A stretch of DNA of 64,000 nt, from contig NZ_PJIN01000001.1 of assembly GCF_002929705.1 (NCBI RefSeq), positions 124,001 through 188,000 on the forward strand, given 5' to 3'. The notes beneath the pieces were generated by a model. It saw only the letters and a program-made list of their open reading frames with translations. It was not told the DNA's origin and made no database searches. Made by a program: the position numbers and the translations under genes. The stretch is from Arthrobacter sp. N199823. GTDB lineage: Bacteria; Actinomycetota; Actinomycetes; Actinomycetales; Micrococcaceae. Each line of letters begins with the position of its first letter. Position 1 is the stretch's first letter. Shown here piece by piece: positions 10,134 to 19,109 of this stretch.

Positions 10134-11926
10134 AACGGTGCCGCCATATGGCCTTGTGTCTGAAGATAAACGCGGCCGGTGGGTGTCACGGTCCTGGTGA
10201 CACCGGGGCCGACATTTTCCACTGTCCACCCTGTGTGGGGATCGTCCTTGACGTGATGGCAGTACGGGCATCGGGGACGTAAGTTCTCGAGGCTGGTCTC
10301 GCCTAGTGGCCGCACTACTCCGTCGCTAGAGTAAACAAATCTGCTGTATGGAGCAGTGTGGTCTAGTTCGCAAGATCTGGCAGGGCGGTCACAGCCGATT
10401 CCGGTGCAAACCGGGTCCCGGAGGCGCACTTCCCGAGCCATGGCCCTTGGAGGTTTTCGGGTTTTTCTGCCAACGCTCACAATGCGTCCCGAATCCGGGT
10501 CGGTGAGGAATCTTCGCCAGAATTTTGCTGTGGCAGCCAATTCCTTGGCGTCGTCGAGGGGAATGAGCCCGTAACCGTCCAGTGTGGCTGGATCGTTCGA
10601 TGCTCCCAAGAGCCTGTCGGCAGAAACCGTGATGTTCAGAACCGCTGGGATGCGTTTCTTGAAATATGGCCCGCATGGCTGCCCGGGAAGAGGGGGCGCT
10701 GCAGCTGATTCGTTCGCCTCGGAACCCGAAGAAGAGTGCAGTAGCACCTGGTGGAGCAAATCCATCAGGACATCTGCGCGGTACTCTGCAAGCGAGCGTG
10801 ACGGCCGCCCCGTAGGCGTGGTCCCGTGGCTGTCTTCTCCATTGGTCTTGGCTGCCTTGGCCCAGTCCTCCAGTGAATTGAAAAGCAGGGTGGCTTCCGT
10901 GGCTGGAAGGCGGGCTCCCAAACACGCCATGCCATCTGGCAGGGGAGTGATCCAGACGTCTCGGTTGGTCCGGGCCCTCTGGTGCCGTTGCTCAATGGGT
11001 TCGGGATTGTGCCGTTCTGCAATGCCACGAACTTTCCTGGTGAGCGCATTCGGATTGCAACTCATGGCGGAATTGAGGAACTTGTTTTCGATTTCGTGCA
11101 GGATTTGCGGCGGCGTGTTCTCGCATCCACGAATTACCGCCCGGACTCGGCGCTGGTCCAAGGAACCATCACTGAACTGGGCAAAGGTGTCAGGTAAATG
11201 TTGGACCAGGAGCTCGGCGTCGGTGATCAGATGTTCTGCTGCCCCAGTGCCAATGCCAAACATGGCCATGATCTCAGCCGTGGCATAGCGCGACCGGTCC
11301 GGGTGCTTCACTGGCGGATCCTCGCCGAGTACCGGCGGGCGTCGTGTGGCGAATACGTTGATAGCTTTCGCCTGCCGGGCCATGGCCCAGGACGCCTGAC
11401 GTTCCGAGGCCTGAATATAATTGAGCACGTCTTCATCATTGAGATCTTCAGGGTCCAATTCAGCCAAGGCTGCTGCGCCAAGCTGCGGCGTCCACGCTAC
11501 GTAATTTTCTTGTTCCTCAGCCGTGAGGGTTGGCAGAAGCCGCTGAACACGCTTGGTCCCACCGTAAACGGGGACCGTGATTGGCCGTGGCAGGATTAGC
11601 GGTTCGGCAGATCGCAAGACATTTCGGAGAACCCACTCCGAACCTGCGCCTAGCCTGCTGGCCTTAAGGTTGGCCCAGCACTCTTCCAGAGGTGAGGCGG
11701 CTGCGTCTTGGCCACTGAAGGGTTCAGTGCCGCTGAATGGTTCAGAGCATCTTGCGGGTTGAGTACCGTTGGGCTGTGGGTGAAGGGCGGCTGTTGGGGA
11801 TTCCTTTGCTGCTTCGAAGCTCGCAGCCGAGTTGCTCTCGATTGGTTCCTCGAGATTGAATCCTGAGTCTGACGGTCCGGAAAGGTTGGAATCCTCTGAA
11901 GATTCGGACCAGTTTGCCATGTCCAT
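10130..11926 (-). CDS. DUF222 domain protein with C-terminal HNH endonuclease motif (13E12-type family)
   Basis: The 598-residue protein has an N-terminal low-complexity acidic region (about 1-75), a helical DUF222 region (about 90-420) and a C-terminal HNH nuclease motif. The latter is seen as 'CTGIGCDRPARSCELDHTAPYS', then 'SLENLRPRCPYCHHVKDD'. This family is abundant and often multi-copy in actinobacteria and is sometimes associated with mobile DNA, but its biological function is not established. ATGs at 11926 and 11920 are both possible starts. The region upstream is AT-rich (11930-11995), unlike the rest of the window, and probably holds its promoter. Confidence 0.88.
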   Translation of the reverse strand: MDMANWSESSEDSNLSGPSDSGFNLEEPIESNSAASFEAAKESPTAALHPQPNGTQPARCSEPFSGTEPFSGQDAAASPLEECWANLKASRLGAGSEWVLRNVLRSAEPLILPRPITVPVYGGTKRVQRLLPTLTAEEQENYVAWTPQLGAAALAELDPEDLNDEDVLNYIQASERQASWAMARQAKAINVFATRRPPVLGEDPPVKHPDRSRYATAEIMAMFGIGTGAAEHLITDAELLVQHLPDTFAQFSDGSLDQRRVRAVIRGCENTPPQILHEIENKFLNSAMSCNPNALTRKVRGIAERHNPEPIEQRHQRARTNRDVWITPLPDGMACLGARLPATEATLLFNSLEDWAKAAKTNGEDSHGTTPTGRPSRSLAEYRADVLMDLLHQVLLHSSSGSEANESAAAPPLPGQPCGPYFKKRIPAVLNITVSADRLLGASNDPATLDGYGLIPLDDAKELAATAKFWRRFLTDPDSGRIVSVGRKTRKPPRAMAREVRLRDPVCTGIGCDRPARSCELDHTAPYSRFVYSSDGVVRPLGETSLENLRPRCPYCHHVKDDPHTGWTVENVGPGVTRTVTPTGRVYLQTQGHMAAPF

Positions 11927-12034
11927 ACTTCATTTTATACTAGTAAACTTAGAATGCACATAGTTTTCTGTTATATATATTCTAATTATTTAGGACCGAA
12001 CACCCAGGAAGCCGGTCTCCGTGTACCTGTCGGT

Positions 12035-12201
12035 GCGCACCGCTGGCGGCCCACACTGACCTGAAATTTGGCTGCGGCCTCACTTGGATAGCGCACTGCT
12101 GGCGGCCCACACTGACCTGAAATTTGGCTGCGGCCTCACTTGGATAGCGCACCGCTGGCGGCAAACGCTGACCGGAAATTTCGCGGAGCCTCACTAGGAC
12201 A
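12035..12201. repeat. three tandem copies of a 56-bp unit
   Basis: Units at 12035-12090, 12091-12146 and 12147-12201 begin GCGCACCGCTGGCGG. The first two are almost identical and the third is degenerate. There are no unique spacers, so it is not a CRISPR array. It lies 3' of the WXG100 gene. The rest of 11927-12281 is an AT-rich stretch next to the DUF222 gene start; no gene is seen. Confidence 0.85.
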
Positions 12202-12281
12202 GCGCCCCGCTCGAAGGGAAGAGTTTGCCAAACACATTCCCGGACCGTTCGCATATGGCCGCTAGTCGGAACGAACCTTGC

Positions 12282-12575
12282 TCAGCGAACTGTGAACATG
12301 CGTGTATTGGCGGCCTCTGCCTGGGCGTACTGTGTTGCAGCCATGGACAGGGCGGAGTTAATACTCTCCAATGACGCCTCCACCTTGAGCTCTGTGGCGT
12401 GCCACTCCACCATGAGTGTCTGGAAGTTGGTGGCGGCCGTCCCGGTCCACGACGACTGGAGATCCAGGAGATTGCGCTTCATGGCGTCCACCTCGGTGCG
12501 GATCCTGTCAATGGACCCCTTGACCGCTGTGCTTTTTAGTGCGAGATCGTCACTGTTGACGTTGAACTGTGCCAT
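12282..12575 (-). CDS. WXG100-family (ESAT-6-like) type VII secretion protein
   Basis: The 97-residue protein is two predicted helices joined by the W-x-G turn in 'LQSSWTGTAATNFQ', the hallmark of WXG100 proteins exported as helical-hairpin dimers by type VII systems. The ATG at 12575 gives the canonical length of about 100; a longer reading to 12623 adds residues unlike the family. It lies 120 bases downstream of a sensor kinase gene in the same direction, so it may be expressed with, or controlled by, that two-component system. No secretion ATPase gene is in the window. Confidence 0.88.
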   Translation of the reverse strand: MAQFNVNSDDLALKSTAVKGSIDRIRTEVDAMKRNLLDLQSSWTGTAATNFQTLMVEWHATELKVEASLESINSALSMAATQYAQAEAANTRMFTVR

Positions 12576-12695
12576 GGGAATTACCTTGCCTTTGTTCCTG
12601 TTTGCCGTGACTATCACTGGCACGCCCAGCCTAGGAGCTGACTTGGAGGTCGCGAAACCCCCAAAGTGGCATCCGTGGGAAGCGCGAGCTCCGGC

Positions 12696-14186
12696 CTAGT
12701 CTGTGGAGGAATCAACGCCGGAAACGTCGGCGTGATGAGGCAGCTCAATGGACAGCGTGGCTCCGCCACCAGGCGTCTCTTCAACCCTGACAGTGCCTTC
12801 GTGGGAGGCCACAATGGCCGAGACAATAGCCAAGCCGAGCCCGCTGCCGCCGGTGTTCCTGTCGCGGGAGGAGTCTGCCCTGTAGAACCGTTCGAAAACA
12901 CGCGGCGCTTCCTCAGGGGAGATGCCAGGGCCATGATCGCGAATCTTGATGACAGAGTACTGTGTGGCACCCTCCATTCGGGTCCCAACTAGGACCTCAA
13001 TGGGGGATCCTTCGGGGGTATACCGCAGGGCGTTGCCCATCAAATTCGTGACGACCTGACGTAGTTTCGCCTCGTCGCCTACGGTCGGCGCAGAGGTGCC
13101 AGATCCGCCGTCGAGCCCCAAGACTTTAAAGGTGCGCTCACGATCGGAAGCCCTGGCATCCAAGATGGCGTCGTGGCCAATGATGAGCAGGTCAACGGGC
13201 TTGAGTTGCAGGGGGCGCTGCTCATCGATGCGAGCCAGCATCAGCAGGTCCTCGACAAGCTCGCCCATGCGCTTCGCTTCACTTTCGATCCGGCCCATGG
13301 CCGTGCCCACGTCCTCCGGAGTCTGCAGGGCCCCGTGGCGGTACAACTCGGAGAAGCCACGAATGGTCACTAGCGGAGTGCGAAGTTCATGAGAAGCATC
13401 GGCCACAAAGCGGCGCATCTTCTTCTCGGAGGCAGTCCGGGCGGCGAAGGCATGCTCAATGTGGGCCAGCATGGCGTTGAGGGAGCCGGACAATCGGCCC
13501 ACTTCCGTGGCAGGATTCTCAATATCCACGCGTCGTGACAGGTCTCCTGCGGCAATTGCTGCGGCGGTTTTCTCCACGCGACCAAGCGGCCTGAAGGAAC
13601 GGGTGACTGTCCAGTACGCGATCATGGTGCCGAGCGTGACCGCGAGAATGGCGACCCCGGCAATGACCACGGCCAGGCGCTCCATGGTCATGTTGAGGGT
13701 TTCGTAGGGGAGACCCACCACCACATAGCCCACATATGGGGTGGCGCTCGGGCTCGTCTCCGCGGTGCTGAAACTGAACTTCTGTGGGGCGATCACTGTC
13801 ACCCGCCAAGCGGCACCGCCGTCGGTGCTGGCCACAGTGAACTTCTTGCCGTTGAGCGACTGTGCCTGGTCCATGGAGTAGTTGGGGAAGACCGGCTTGT
13901 CCTGACCAGAGCGGTTTTGATCCGCCAGTGAACCATCCGAAAAATGGAACCCCACGTAGTAGTCAAAAGCAAAGGGTGTCTGGCCCGTGTTCTGCGAGTC
14001 CACCGTCCCGTACCCCACAATGGAGCGTTGGAAGGTGGTCAGTTGCGTATCCATCTGGTCTTCCAGAAAGGAATGCAGTAAAAGAAACGTTGTGGCACCC
14101 AGCGCCAGCAGTGACACACTGAGCAGGGCACTGATGATGGCCACCAGCTGTGAGCGCAGGGAGGCGTTCTTCCACAACGTAATCAA
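12696..14186 (-). CDS. sensor histidine kinase (HAMP-HisKA-HATPase)
   Basis: The 496-residue membrane kinase has transmembrane helices near 16-38 and 171-195 flanking an extracytoplasmic sensor of about 130 residues. HAMP follows at about 195-248, then the phosphoacceptor motif 'DASHELRTPLVTI' with His266. The ATPase N-box 'NLMGNALRYTP' and G-boxes 'DHGPGISPEEAPRVFERFYR' and 'GGSGLGLAIV' complete it. It follows the response regulator gene by 15 bases. The start is read as TTG at 14186, without an obvious ribosome-binding site, suggesting translational coupling or a slightly different start. The stimulus is unknown. Confidence 0.93.
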   Translation of the reverse strand: MITLWKNASLRSQLVAIISALLSVSLLALGATTFLLLHSFLEDQMDTQLTTFQRSIVGYGTVDSQNTGQTPFAFDYYVGFHFSDGSLADQNRSGQDKPVFPNYSMDQAQSLNGKKFTVASTDGGAAWRVTVIAPQKFSFSTAETSPSATPYVGYVVVGLPYETLNMTMERLAVVIAGVAILAVTLGTMIAYWTVTRSFRPLGRVEKTAAAIAAGDLSRRVDIENPATEVGRLSGSLNAMLAHIEHAFAARTASEKKMRRFVADASHELRTPLVTIRGFSELYRHGALQTPEDVGTAMGRIESEAKRMGELVEDLLMLARIDEQRPLQLKPVDLLIIGHDAILDARASDRERTFKVLGLDGGSGTSAPTVGDEAKLRQVVTNLMGNALRYTPEGSPIEVLVGTRMEGATQYSVIKIRDHGPGISPEEAPRVFERFYRADSSRDRNTGGSGLGLAIVSAIVASHEGTVRVEETPGGGATLSIELPHHADVSGVDSSTD

Positions 14187-14201
14187 TGTATTAGTGGGCG
14201 G

Positions 14202-14915
14202 CTAGCGCTTGTCGGCCGTCCGCAGCACATAACCGACGCCGCGCTTGGTCTGAATGAGGGCAGGCAGGGAAGCGTCAATGTCCACCTTGCGGCGCAAGTA
14301 GGAGATGTAGGATTCCACGATGGAGGCGTCACCGTTGAAATCGTACTCCCACACGTGGTCAAGGATTTGGGCCTTGGACAGCACACGGTTCGGATTGAGC
14401 ATCAAGTAGCGCAGCAACTTGAACTCGGTGGGGGACAGTTCCACTGTTTTGCCGGCGCGGCGCACCTCGTGGGCATCGTCGTCGAGCTCTAGATCGGCAA
14501 CGCGCAGTACGGCGTCATCATCTTCCATGGGCTGAGTGCGGCGTAGTACGGCGCGGATGCGGGCTACCACTTCATCCAGGCTGAAGGGCTTGGTGACGTA
14601 ATCGTCGCCGCCCACTGTCAGTCCGGTGACTTTGTCCTCGGTATCGTCGCGCGCCGTCAGGAATAGGACGGGGAAGTGCCGGCCGGCCGCGCGCAGGCGG
14701 CGGGTCACGGTGAATCCGTCCATGTCCGGGAGCATGACGTCCAAGACGGCAAGATCGGGATTGTGTTCCTCCGCAGCGGCCAACGCGTCGCGGCCATTGG
14801 CGGCGGCGATGACCTCAAACCCGGCGAAACGCAGGGAGGTTGAGAGGAGCTCACGAATATTGGGCTCGTCGTCTACAACAAGCAGCTTGGCTTCAGGTCC
14901 AGTCTTTTTCACCAT
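14202..14915 (-). CDS. OmpR/PhoB-family response regulator
   Basis: The 237-residue regulator has a receiver domain with the acidic pocket in 'LLVVDDEPN', phosphoacceptor Asp59 in 'LAVLDVMLPD' and the switch lysine in 'YVTKPF'. A winged-helix DNA-binding domain ('LSPTEFKLLRYLMLNPNRVL' through 'TKRGVGYVLR') follows. It resembles the TcrX/PrrA/MprA group of actinobacterial regulators. ATG at 14915 follows GGAGA at good spacing. It heads an operon with the kinase. Confidence 0.94.
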   Translation of the reverse strand: MVKKTGPEAKLLVVDDEPNIRELLSTSLRFAGFEVIAAANGRDALAAAEEHNPDLAVLDVMLPDMDGFTVTRRLRAAGRHFPVLFLTARDDTEDKVTGLTVGGDDYVTKPFSLDEVVARIRAVLRRTQPMEDDDAVLRVADLELDDDAHEVRRAGKTVELSPTEFKLLRYLMLNPNRVLSKAQILDHVWEYDFNGDASIVESYISYLRRKVDIDASLPALIQTKRGVGYVLRTADKR

Positions 14916-14937
14916 TTCAGTCTCCGACCATTGGCTG

Positions 14938-14956
14938 GGAATACGCTGGATATTCC
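14938..14956. promoter_or_regulatory. inverted repeat in the response-regulator promoter region
   Basis: GGAATA-N7-TATTCC lies 22-41 bases upstream of the response regulator start, a possible autoregulatory operator. I see nothing else recognisable in 14916-15230, the shared gap with the isomerase-like gene. Confidence 0.3.
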
Positions 14957-15230
14957 TTGGGTATGTCCTGTCAGCTTACGCCCAGAGAGTTCCCAGCTGC
15001 TAGTAGGAAGCCTGAAAAATTTCCCGACGCGGCGAGGGTGTGCACCTGGGCGGTCATTCGGCTGGCGCGGGCCGCTCCGGATCAGGCGCTCCGGACCGCT
15101 TGCTCCGGAGCCGTCCGTTCACGGCATTAGTCCTACCAAGGCCGGGCCGCTTTGCCAGCTCCGGCCATTGCTGGAAAGCGGTTACCGCACTAGTCTGGGA
15201 ACACCGACCACGCTTCCTGAAAGGTTCACC

Positions 15231-16286
15231 ATGCCCTTGGCGTTTTCCACGTTGGGCTGTCCCGGCGATTCCCTTGCCCAGGTCATCGCCACTGCCCATG
15301 CTGCAGGTGCCACCGGCCTTGAGATCCGAGTGGCTGACGGCGAGTTCGCCTACCCATGCATGGACGTTGCCGCGCGGACGGCAGTGGCCCGTCAGTTGAG
15401 CGTTGCGGGAATCACGGTGCTCTCTGTGGCAAGTTATGTCAAGATTTGTGCGCCCTTTGATGTCACGGCACAGGGCTTAGTGAAGTACGACGGCGAGGCC
15501 CTCACCTCGAGTGCCTCCGCAGCCGGTGCTGACGGCCCCAACGGAGCCGCAGCCGACGGCGCCCCCAACGGAGCCCGTGCCCATGACGCAGCCGCCGCAG
15601 CTACGGTCGGGGATGATCACGACGCGCGCGGCGCTTTCGATCCGGTCCTCGCGGACTTGTTGGCCGCCGTCGAGCTTTGCGCAGATTTGTCCGCCGGCAA
15701 CACCCGTGCCGGTACTTCAGATACCGGTACTTCCCAAACGGGCGCGCAGTTGCGCGTGTTTCCGGGGGCCGCACTGGAGCCGTGCGACGATGGAGCGACG
15801 CCGTCGGCGGAGATGGCTGCGGCGGACCGGCTGGGTGCGCAGCGACTCAATTTGGCGGCTCAGCGGGCCCGCGAGCTCGGGGTGACGATCCTGTTGGAGA
15901 CGCACGATTCGCACCCCCGAGCCTGTGACATTGTGCGTATTTTGGCCCATGTTGATGCTGCTGCGCCGGTTAAGGTGATCTGGGATTTAATGCACCCGTG
16001 GCGCTATGACGAGGCCCCGGCCCGTACGGCTGAGCTTCTCGCGGACAGCGTGGCCTATGCCCAATACAAGGATGGCGTGCGGATTCCAGGCACCAACACA
16101 GTGACGCTCACGCTGCCGGGCGAAGGTGAGTTGCCGTTGCTGGAAATGCGGGATCTGGTGGCTGAGACGTTAGCGGCTCGAGGCATCAGCGATCCGTGGG
16201 TCTCCCTTGAGTGGGAGCTCGCTTGGCACCCGGAATTGCCGCCGGTCTCCGAGGCGCTGGGATCGCTCACAAAGGCTCTGGCTTAA
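15231..16286 (+). CDS. sugar phosphate isomerase/epimerase-like TIM-barrel protein
   Basis: The 351-residue protein has the xylose-isomerase-like (AP endonuclease 2) TIM-barrel pattern: 'LAFSTLGCPGDSLAQVIATA', 'GVTILLETHDSHPRACD' with a metal-ligand-type Glu, 'VIWDLMHPWRY' and 'VSLEWELAWHPELPP'. These enzymes interconvert keto/aldo sugars or act on inositol derivatives; the substrate here is unknown. ATG 15231 is chosen for its GAAAGG ribosome-binding site; the frame is open further upstream. Residues about 90-130 are an Ala/Asp/Gly-rich low-complexity insert, and a Thr/Gly/Ala-rich stretch follows near 155-170; both are unusual for the fold. Confidence 0.8.
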   Translation: MPLAFSTLGCPGDSLAQVIATAHAAGATGLEIRVADGEFAYPCMDVAARTAVARQLSVAGITVLSVASYVKICAPFDVTAQGLVKYDGEALTSSASAAGADGPNGAAADGAPNGARAHDAAAAATVGDDHDARGAFDPVLADLLAAVELCADLSAGNTRAGTSDTGTSQTGAQLRVFPGAALEPCDDGATPSAEMAAADRLGAQRLNLAAQRARELGVTILLETHDSHPRACDIVRILAHVDAAAPVKVIWDLMHPWRYDEAPARTAELLADSVAYAQYKDGVRIPGTNTVTLTLPGEGELPLLEMRDLVAETLAARGISDPWVSLEWELAWHPELPPVSEALGSLTKALA

Positions 16287-16413
16287 CCGCTTCAAGGTGA
16301 TCTATCTGTGGGACGCAGCCACAGCGTGAGGCGAGGGACCCGCCGTCGAACGTGAACTCACAACGGAAGAACCTAGCTCATGGACGCGCGGTGAGGTGGT
16401 GCCAAGAGAGATT

Positions 16414-17205
16414 TCAGGGGAGGTGAGAGTAAATCTCCACCGGCGCCAGAATCCCAGACGTGAAAGCTGTCAAGAGGTTGGCCATGGCGCCGGCTTCCAC
16501 TCCAACAGGGCCTCCCGAGGACAGCGCGCGCTCCAAAAATTCAATGCCTTCGGCCAGGGGCTTCGCTTCGTGATCAACGGCAAAACCGGCCTGGGCCAGC
16601 GCATCGGTGTACGCCAATGGAGGTTGCACAAAGGAAGTGTCTGGCGTGGCTGCCCACGGCAGGGGATATGGCTCAATGTCACCGCCCAGAAGCATGATGT
16701 CGTACACGGCAAAGATGCCGCCGGAGCGAAGGACGCGGGCGGCCTCGGCAAAGACCCTGTCCTTGTCTTGAATGTTCATGCCCACATGGAACATGAGAGC
16801 CACATCAAAGCTGTCATCATCGAACGGCAATGCCAGAATGCTGCCTTGGCTGAACGTCACGTAGTCCGAGAGTCCTGTGCATTCGGTAATGGAGCGGGCT
16901 GCTTCCACGAATTCCGGTGTCAGGTCTACGCCCTGCACGGTTGCCCGAAAATCGTGGGCCACGTGCCGCGAAACGCCACCCAATCCCGAGCCCAGATCGA
17001 TCACATGACTGCCCGCATTGATACCTGCGCGGGTAGCAACGCGCGTGGTGGAGGCTGCCCCGCCAATATGCAATTGGTCGGCATTCTGCAAGTCTGCTGG
17101 GGCGAAGTGTGCTGGATTTCCGCCGGACTTCTTGACAACGTCCAGCAACCGCTCCAGTATATTGCCGCGGCTGTAATGGGCGGCTACTGCTTCTTCGGTG
17201 CTCAT
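16414..17205 (-). CDS. class I SAM-dependent methyltransferase
   Basis: The 263-residue enzyme shows the glycine-rich SAM motif 'VIDLGSGLGGVSRHVA' near residue 68, the acidic motif II 'VQGVDLTPEFVEAA' and 'FDVALMFHVGMNIQDKDRVF'. It resembles the UbiE/sarcosine-dimethylglycine methyltransferase type, acting on a small molecule in the cytoplasm. The acceptor cannot be deduced. It is transcribed alone toward the isomerase-like gene. Confidence 0.85.
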   Translation of the reverse strand: MSTEEAVAAHYSRGNILERLLDVVKKSGGNPAHFAPADLQNADQLHIGGAASTTRVATRAGINAGSHVIDLGSGLGGVSRHVAHDFRATVQGVDLTPEFVEAARSITECTGLSDYVTFSQGSILALPFDDDSFDVALMFHVGMNIQDKDRVFAEAARVLRSGGIFAVYDIMLLGGDIEPYPLPWAATPDTSFVQPPLAYTDALAQAGFAVDHEAKPLAEGIEFLERALSSGGPVGVEAGAMANLLTAFTSGILAPVEIYSHLP

Positions 17206-17381
17206 GACGCCTCCAAATGGTGCACGCGAACGGCGGAGATTCCCCTAATTTTTGATCCTACTCCTGAGTGGGTGCTGCGGAGCAGGGGCAACGCAGCTTA
17301 GTTTGCTGGCAGGGGTTCCGGAGCCCATCGGCGAGCGAGGGGCGAATTGCGCCGTATGTGAGCGAGGGTTTGCCCGCAGGG

Positions 17382-19109
17382 CTAGGAGAGTTCCTTGGCG
17401 TCCATGATCCGATAGGCGTAACCCTGCTCGGCGAGGAAGCGCTGACGTTTGGCGGCAAAGTCGGCATCCACGGTGTCGCGGGCAACAACTGTATAGAAGC
17501 GAGCCGTCCGGCCATCGGCTTTGGGGCGCATGAGCCGGCCCAGCCGCTGCGCCTCTTCCTGCCGGGAGCCAAAGGCCCCTGATACCTGAATGGCCACGGA
17601 GGCCTCAGGTAAGTCCAGCGAGAAGTTCGCCACCTTGGAGACCACCAGTACTGAAATGCGTCCCTGCCGGAACTCGTCAAAGAGCCTTTGGCGTTCCTTG
17701 ACACTGGTGCTGCCGGTGATCAACGGAGCCTGCAGTGCCGCAGCCAAGCCCTCCAACTGATCCAGGTATTGGCCAATCACGAGAATCTGCTCATTCGGAT
17801 GGGACGCCACCAGCGCCTGTGCAACTACGGACTTGGCGGGGGAGGTGGCGCACATTCGGTACCTCCCGCCGTCATCCGCTGTGGCATAGGCAAGCCGCTC
17901 GGCACGGCTCAGGTCCACGCGAACCTCAACGCAATCGGCTGGCGCAATGTGGCCTTGAGCCTCAATATCTTTCCAGGGGGCGTCGTACCGTTTGGGGCCG
18001 ATCAGGGCGAATACCTCGCCTTCGCGGCCATCCTCACGCACTAACGTGGCTGTCAGTCCCAACCGTCGGCGGGCCTGAAGATCCGCTGTCATGCGAAAGA
18101 TGGGGGCTGGCAGCAGATGCACTTCATCGTAAATGAGCAGTCCCCAATCGTGATCATTGAGCAGATCCAGGTGCGTGAACAGGCCGTTGCGGCGAGTAGT
18201 GAGCACCTGATACGTGGCAATCGTGACCGGACGTAGCTCCTTGACGGCACCGGAATACTCGCCGATCTCATGCTCGGTCAGCGTGGTGCGCTTGAGTAGC
18301 TCTGCCTTCCACTGGCGGGCGGAAATGGTGTTGGTGACAAGAATCAGGACTGTGGTCCCGGACGCGGCCATGGCGGCAGCCCCCACGATGGTCTTGCCCG
18401 CGCCGCACGGGAGCACCACGACCCCCGATCCTCCTGCCCAAAAATTCTCCACAGCCTGACGCTGGTACGGGCGCAACGTCCAAGGAGTGGGGGTATTGGG
18501 GGTGCTCTCCTTGGTGGGGGCCGCGCTGTCGCTCGGAGCCGTGTGCTGGAGCGCAGTTTCCGGATCGCTTGGCGCAGTGTCCGTGAGTGCAATGAGGTGC
18601 GCCGTTCCGTCGACGTAACCGGCCAGATCCTCCGCGGGCCAGCCTGCCTGCAACAGCAGTGCCTTGAGTTCACCGCGGGCCGAGCCGTGAACCACCACCG
18701 TCAGCGGGTCAACCCGGGCGCCGAGCAGTGCTGCAACCTTCTTTCCGTGTGCCACTTCCTTCAGGATTAGCTCGTCGTCGCTGCGCAGAACCAGTCCGTG
18801 GGTGGGGTCCTTCTCCAGCCGCAGCCGGCCATAGCGGGCCATGGTTTCGGCTATGTCCAGCAGTAATGGATGGGGCACGGGGTAGCGCGAGTAGCTCAGC
18901 AGGGTATCCACCACGTGTTCAGCGTCGTGCCCGGCAGCCCGAGCGTTCCATAGTCCCAAGGGCGTGATTCGGTAGCTGTGCATGTGCTCTGGAGCGCGTT
19001 CTAAATCAGCGAACGAGGCAAGGGCGTGGCGAGCATCGTCAGCCTGCGGATGCGCCACTTCCAGAAGGATGGTTTTATCGCTCTGGACGATCAACGGTCC
19101 ATCAGTCAT
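17382..19109 (-). CDS. XPB/Rad25-type DNA repair helicase
   Basis: The 575-residue superfamily 2 helicase matches bacterial XPB proteins. An N-terminal Helicase_C_3-type region spans about 1-110. A damage-recognition-like stretch leads to Walker A 'VVLPCGAGKTIVGAAAM' near 230, the DEVH box 'LLIYDEVHLLPAP' near 325 and a C-terminal helicase domain with 'QEEAQRLGRLMRPK' (motif VI). Bacterial XPBs unwind DNA 3'-5'; their repair role is less clear than that of the eukaryotic TFIIH subunit. The start overlaps the preceding gene's stop by 4 bases, so the two are translationally coupled. Confidence 0.93.
   Translation of the reverse strand: MTDGPLIVQSDKTILLEVAHPQADDARHALASFADLERAPEHMHSYRITPLGLWNARAAGHDAEHVVDTLLSYSRYPVPHPLLLDIAETMARYGRLRLEKDPTHGLVLRSDDELILKEVAHGKKVAALLGARVDPLTVVVHGSARGELKALLLQAGWPAEDLAGYVDGTAHLIALTDTAPSDPETALQHTAPSDSAAPTKESTPNTPTPWTLRPYQRQAVENFWAGGSGVVVLPCGAGKTIVGAAAMAASGTTVLILVTNTISARQWKAELLKRTTLTEHEIGEYSGAVKELRPVTIATYQVLTTRRNGLFTHLDLLNDHDWGLLIYDEVHLLPAPIFRMTADLQARRRLGLTATLVREDGREGEVFALIGPKRYDAPWKDIEAQGHIAPADCVEVRVDLSRAERLAYATADDGGRYRMCATSPAKSVVAQALVASHPNEQILVIGQYLDQLEGLAAALQAPLITGSTSVKERQRLFDEFRQGRISVLVVSKVANFSLDLPEASVAIQVSGAFGSRQEEAQRLGRLMRPKADGRTARFYTVVARDTVDADFAAKRQRFLAEQGYAYRIMDAKELS

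Noticed and set aside
12035-12201. possible CRISPR array
   Set aside because: The three 56-bp units are contiguous with no unique spacers, and there are no cas genes.
16396-17301. 301-residue plus-strand open frame
   Set aside because: It is the complement of the SAM-methyltransferase gene, whose motifs are intact.
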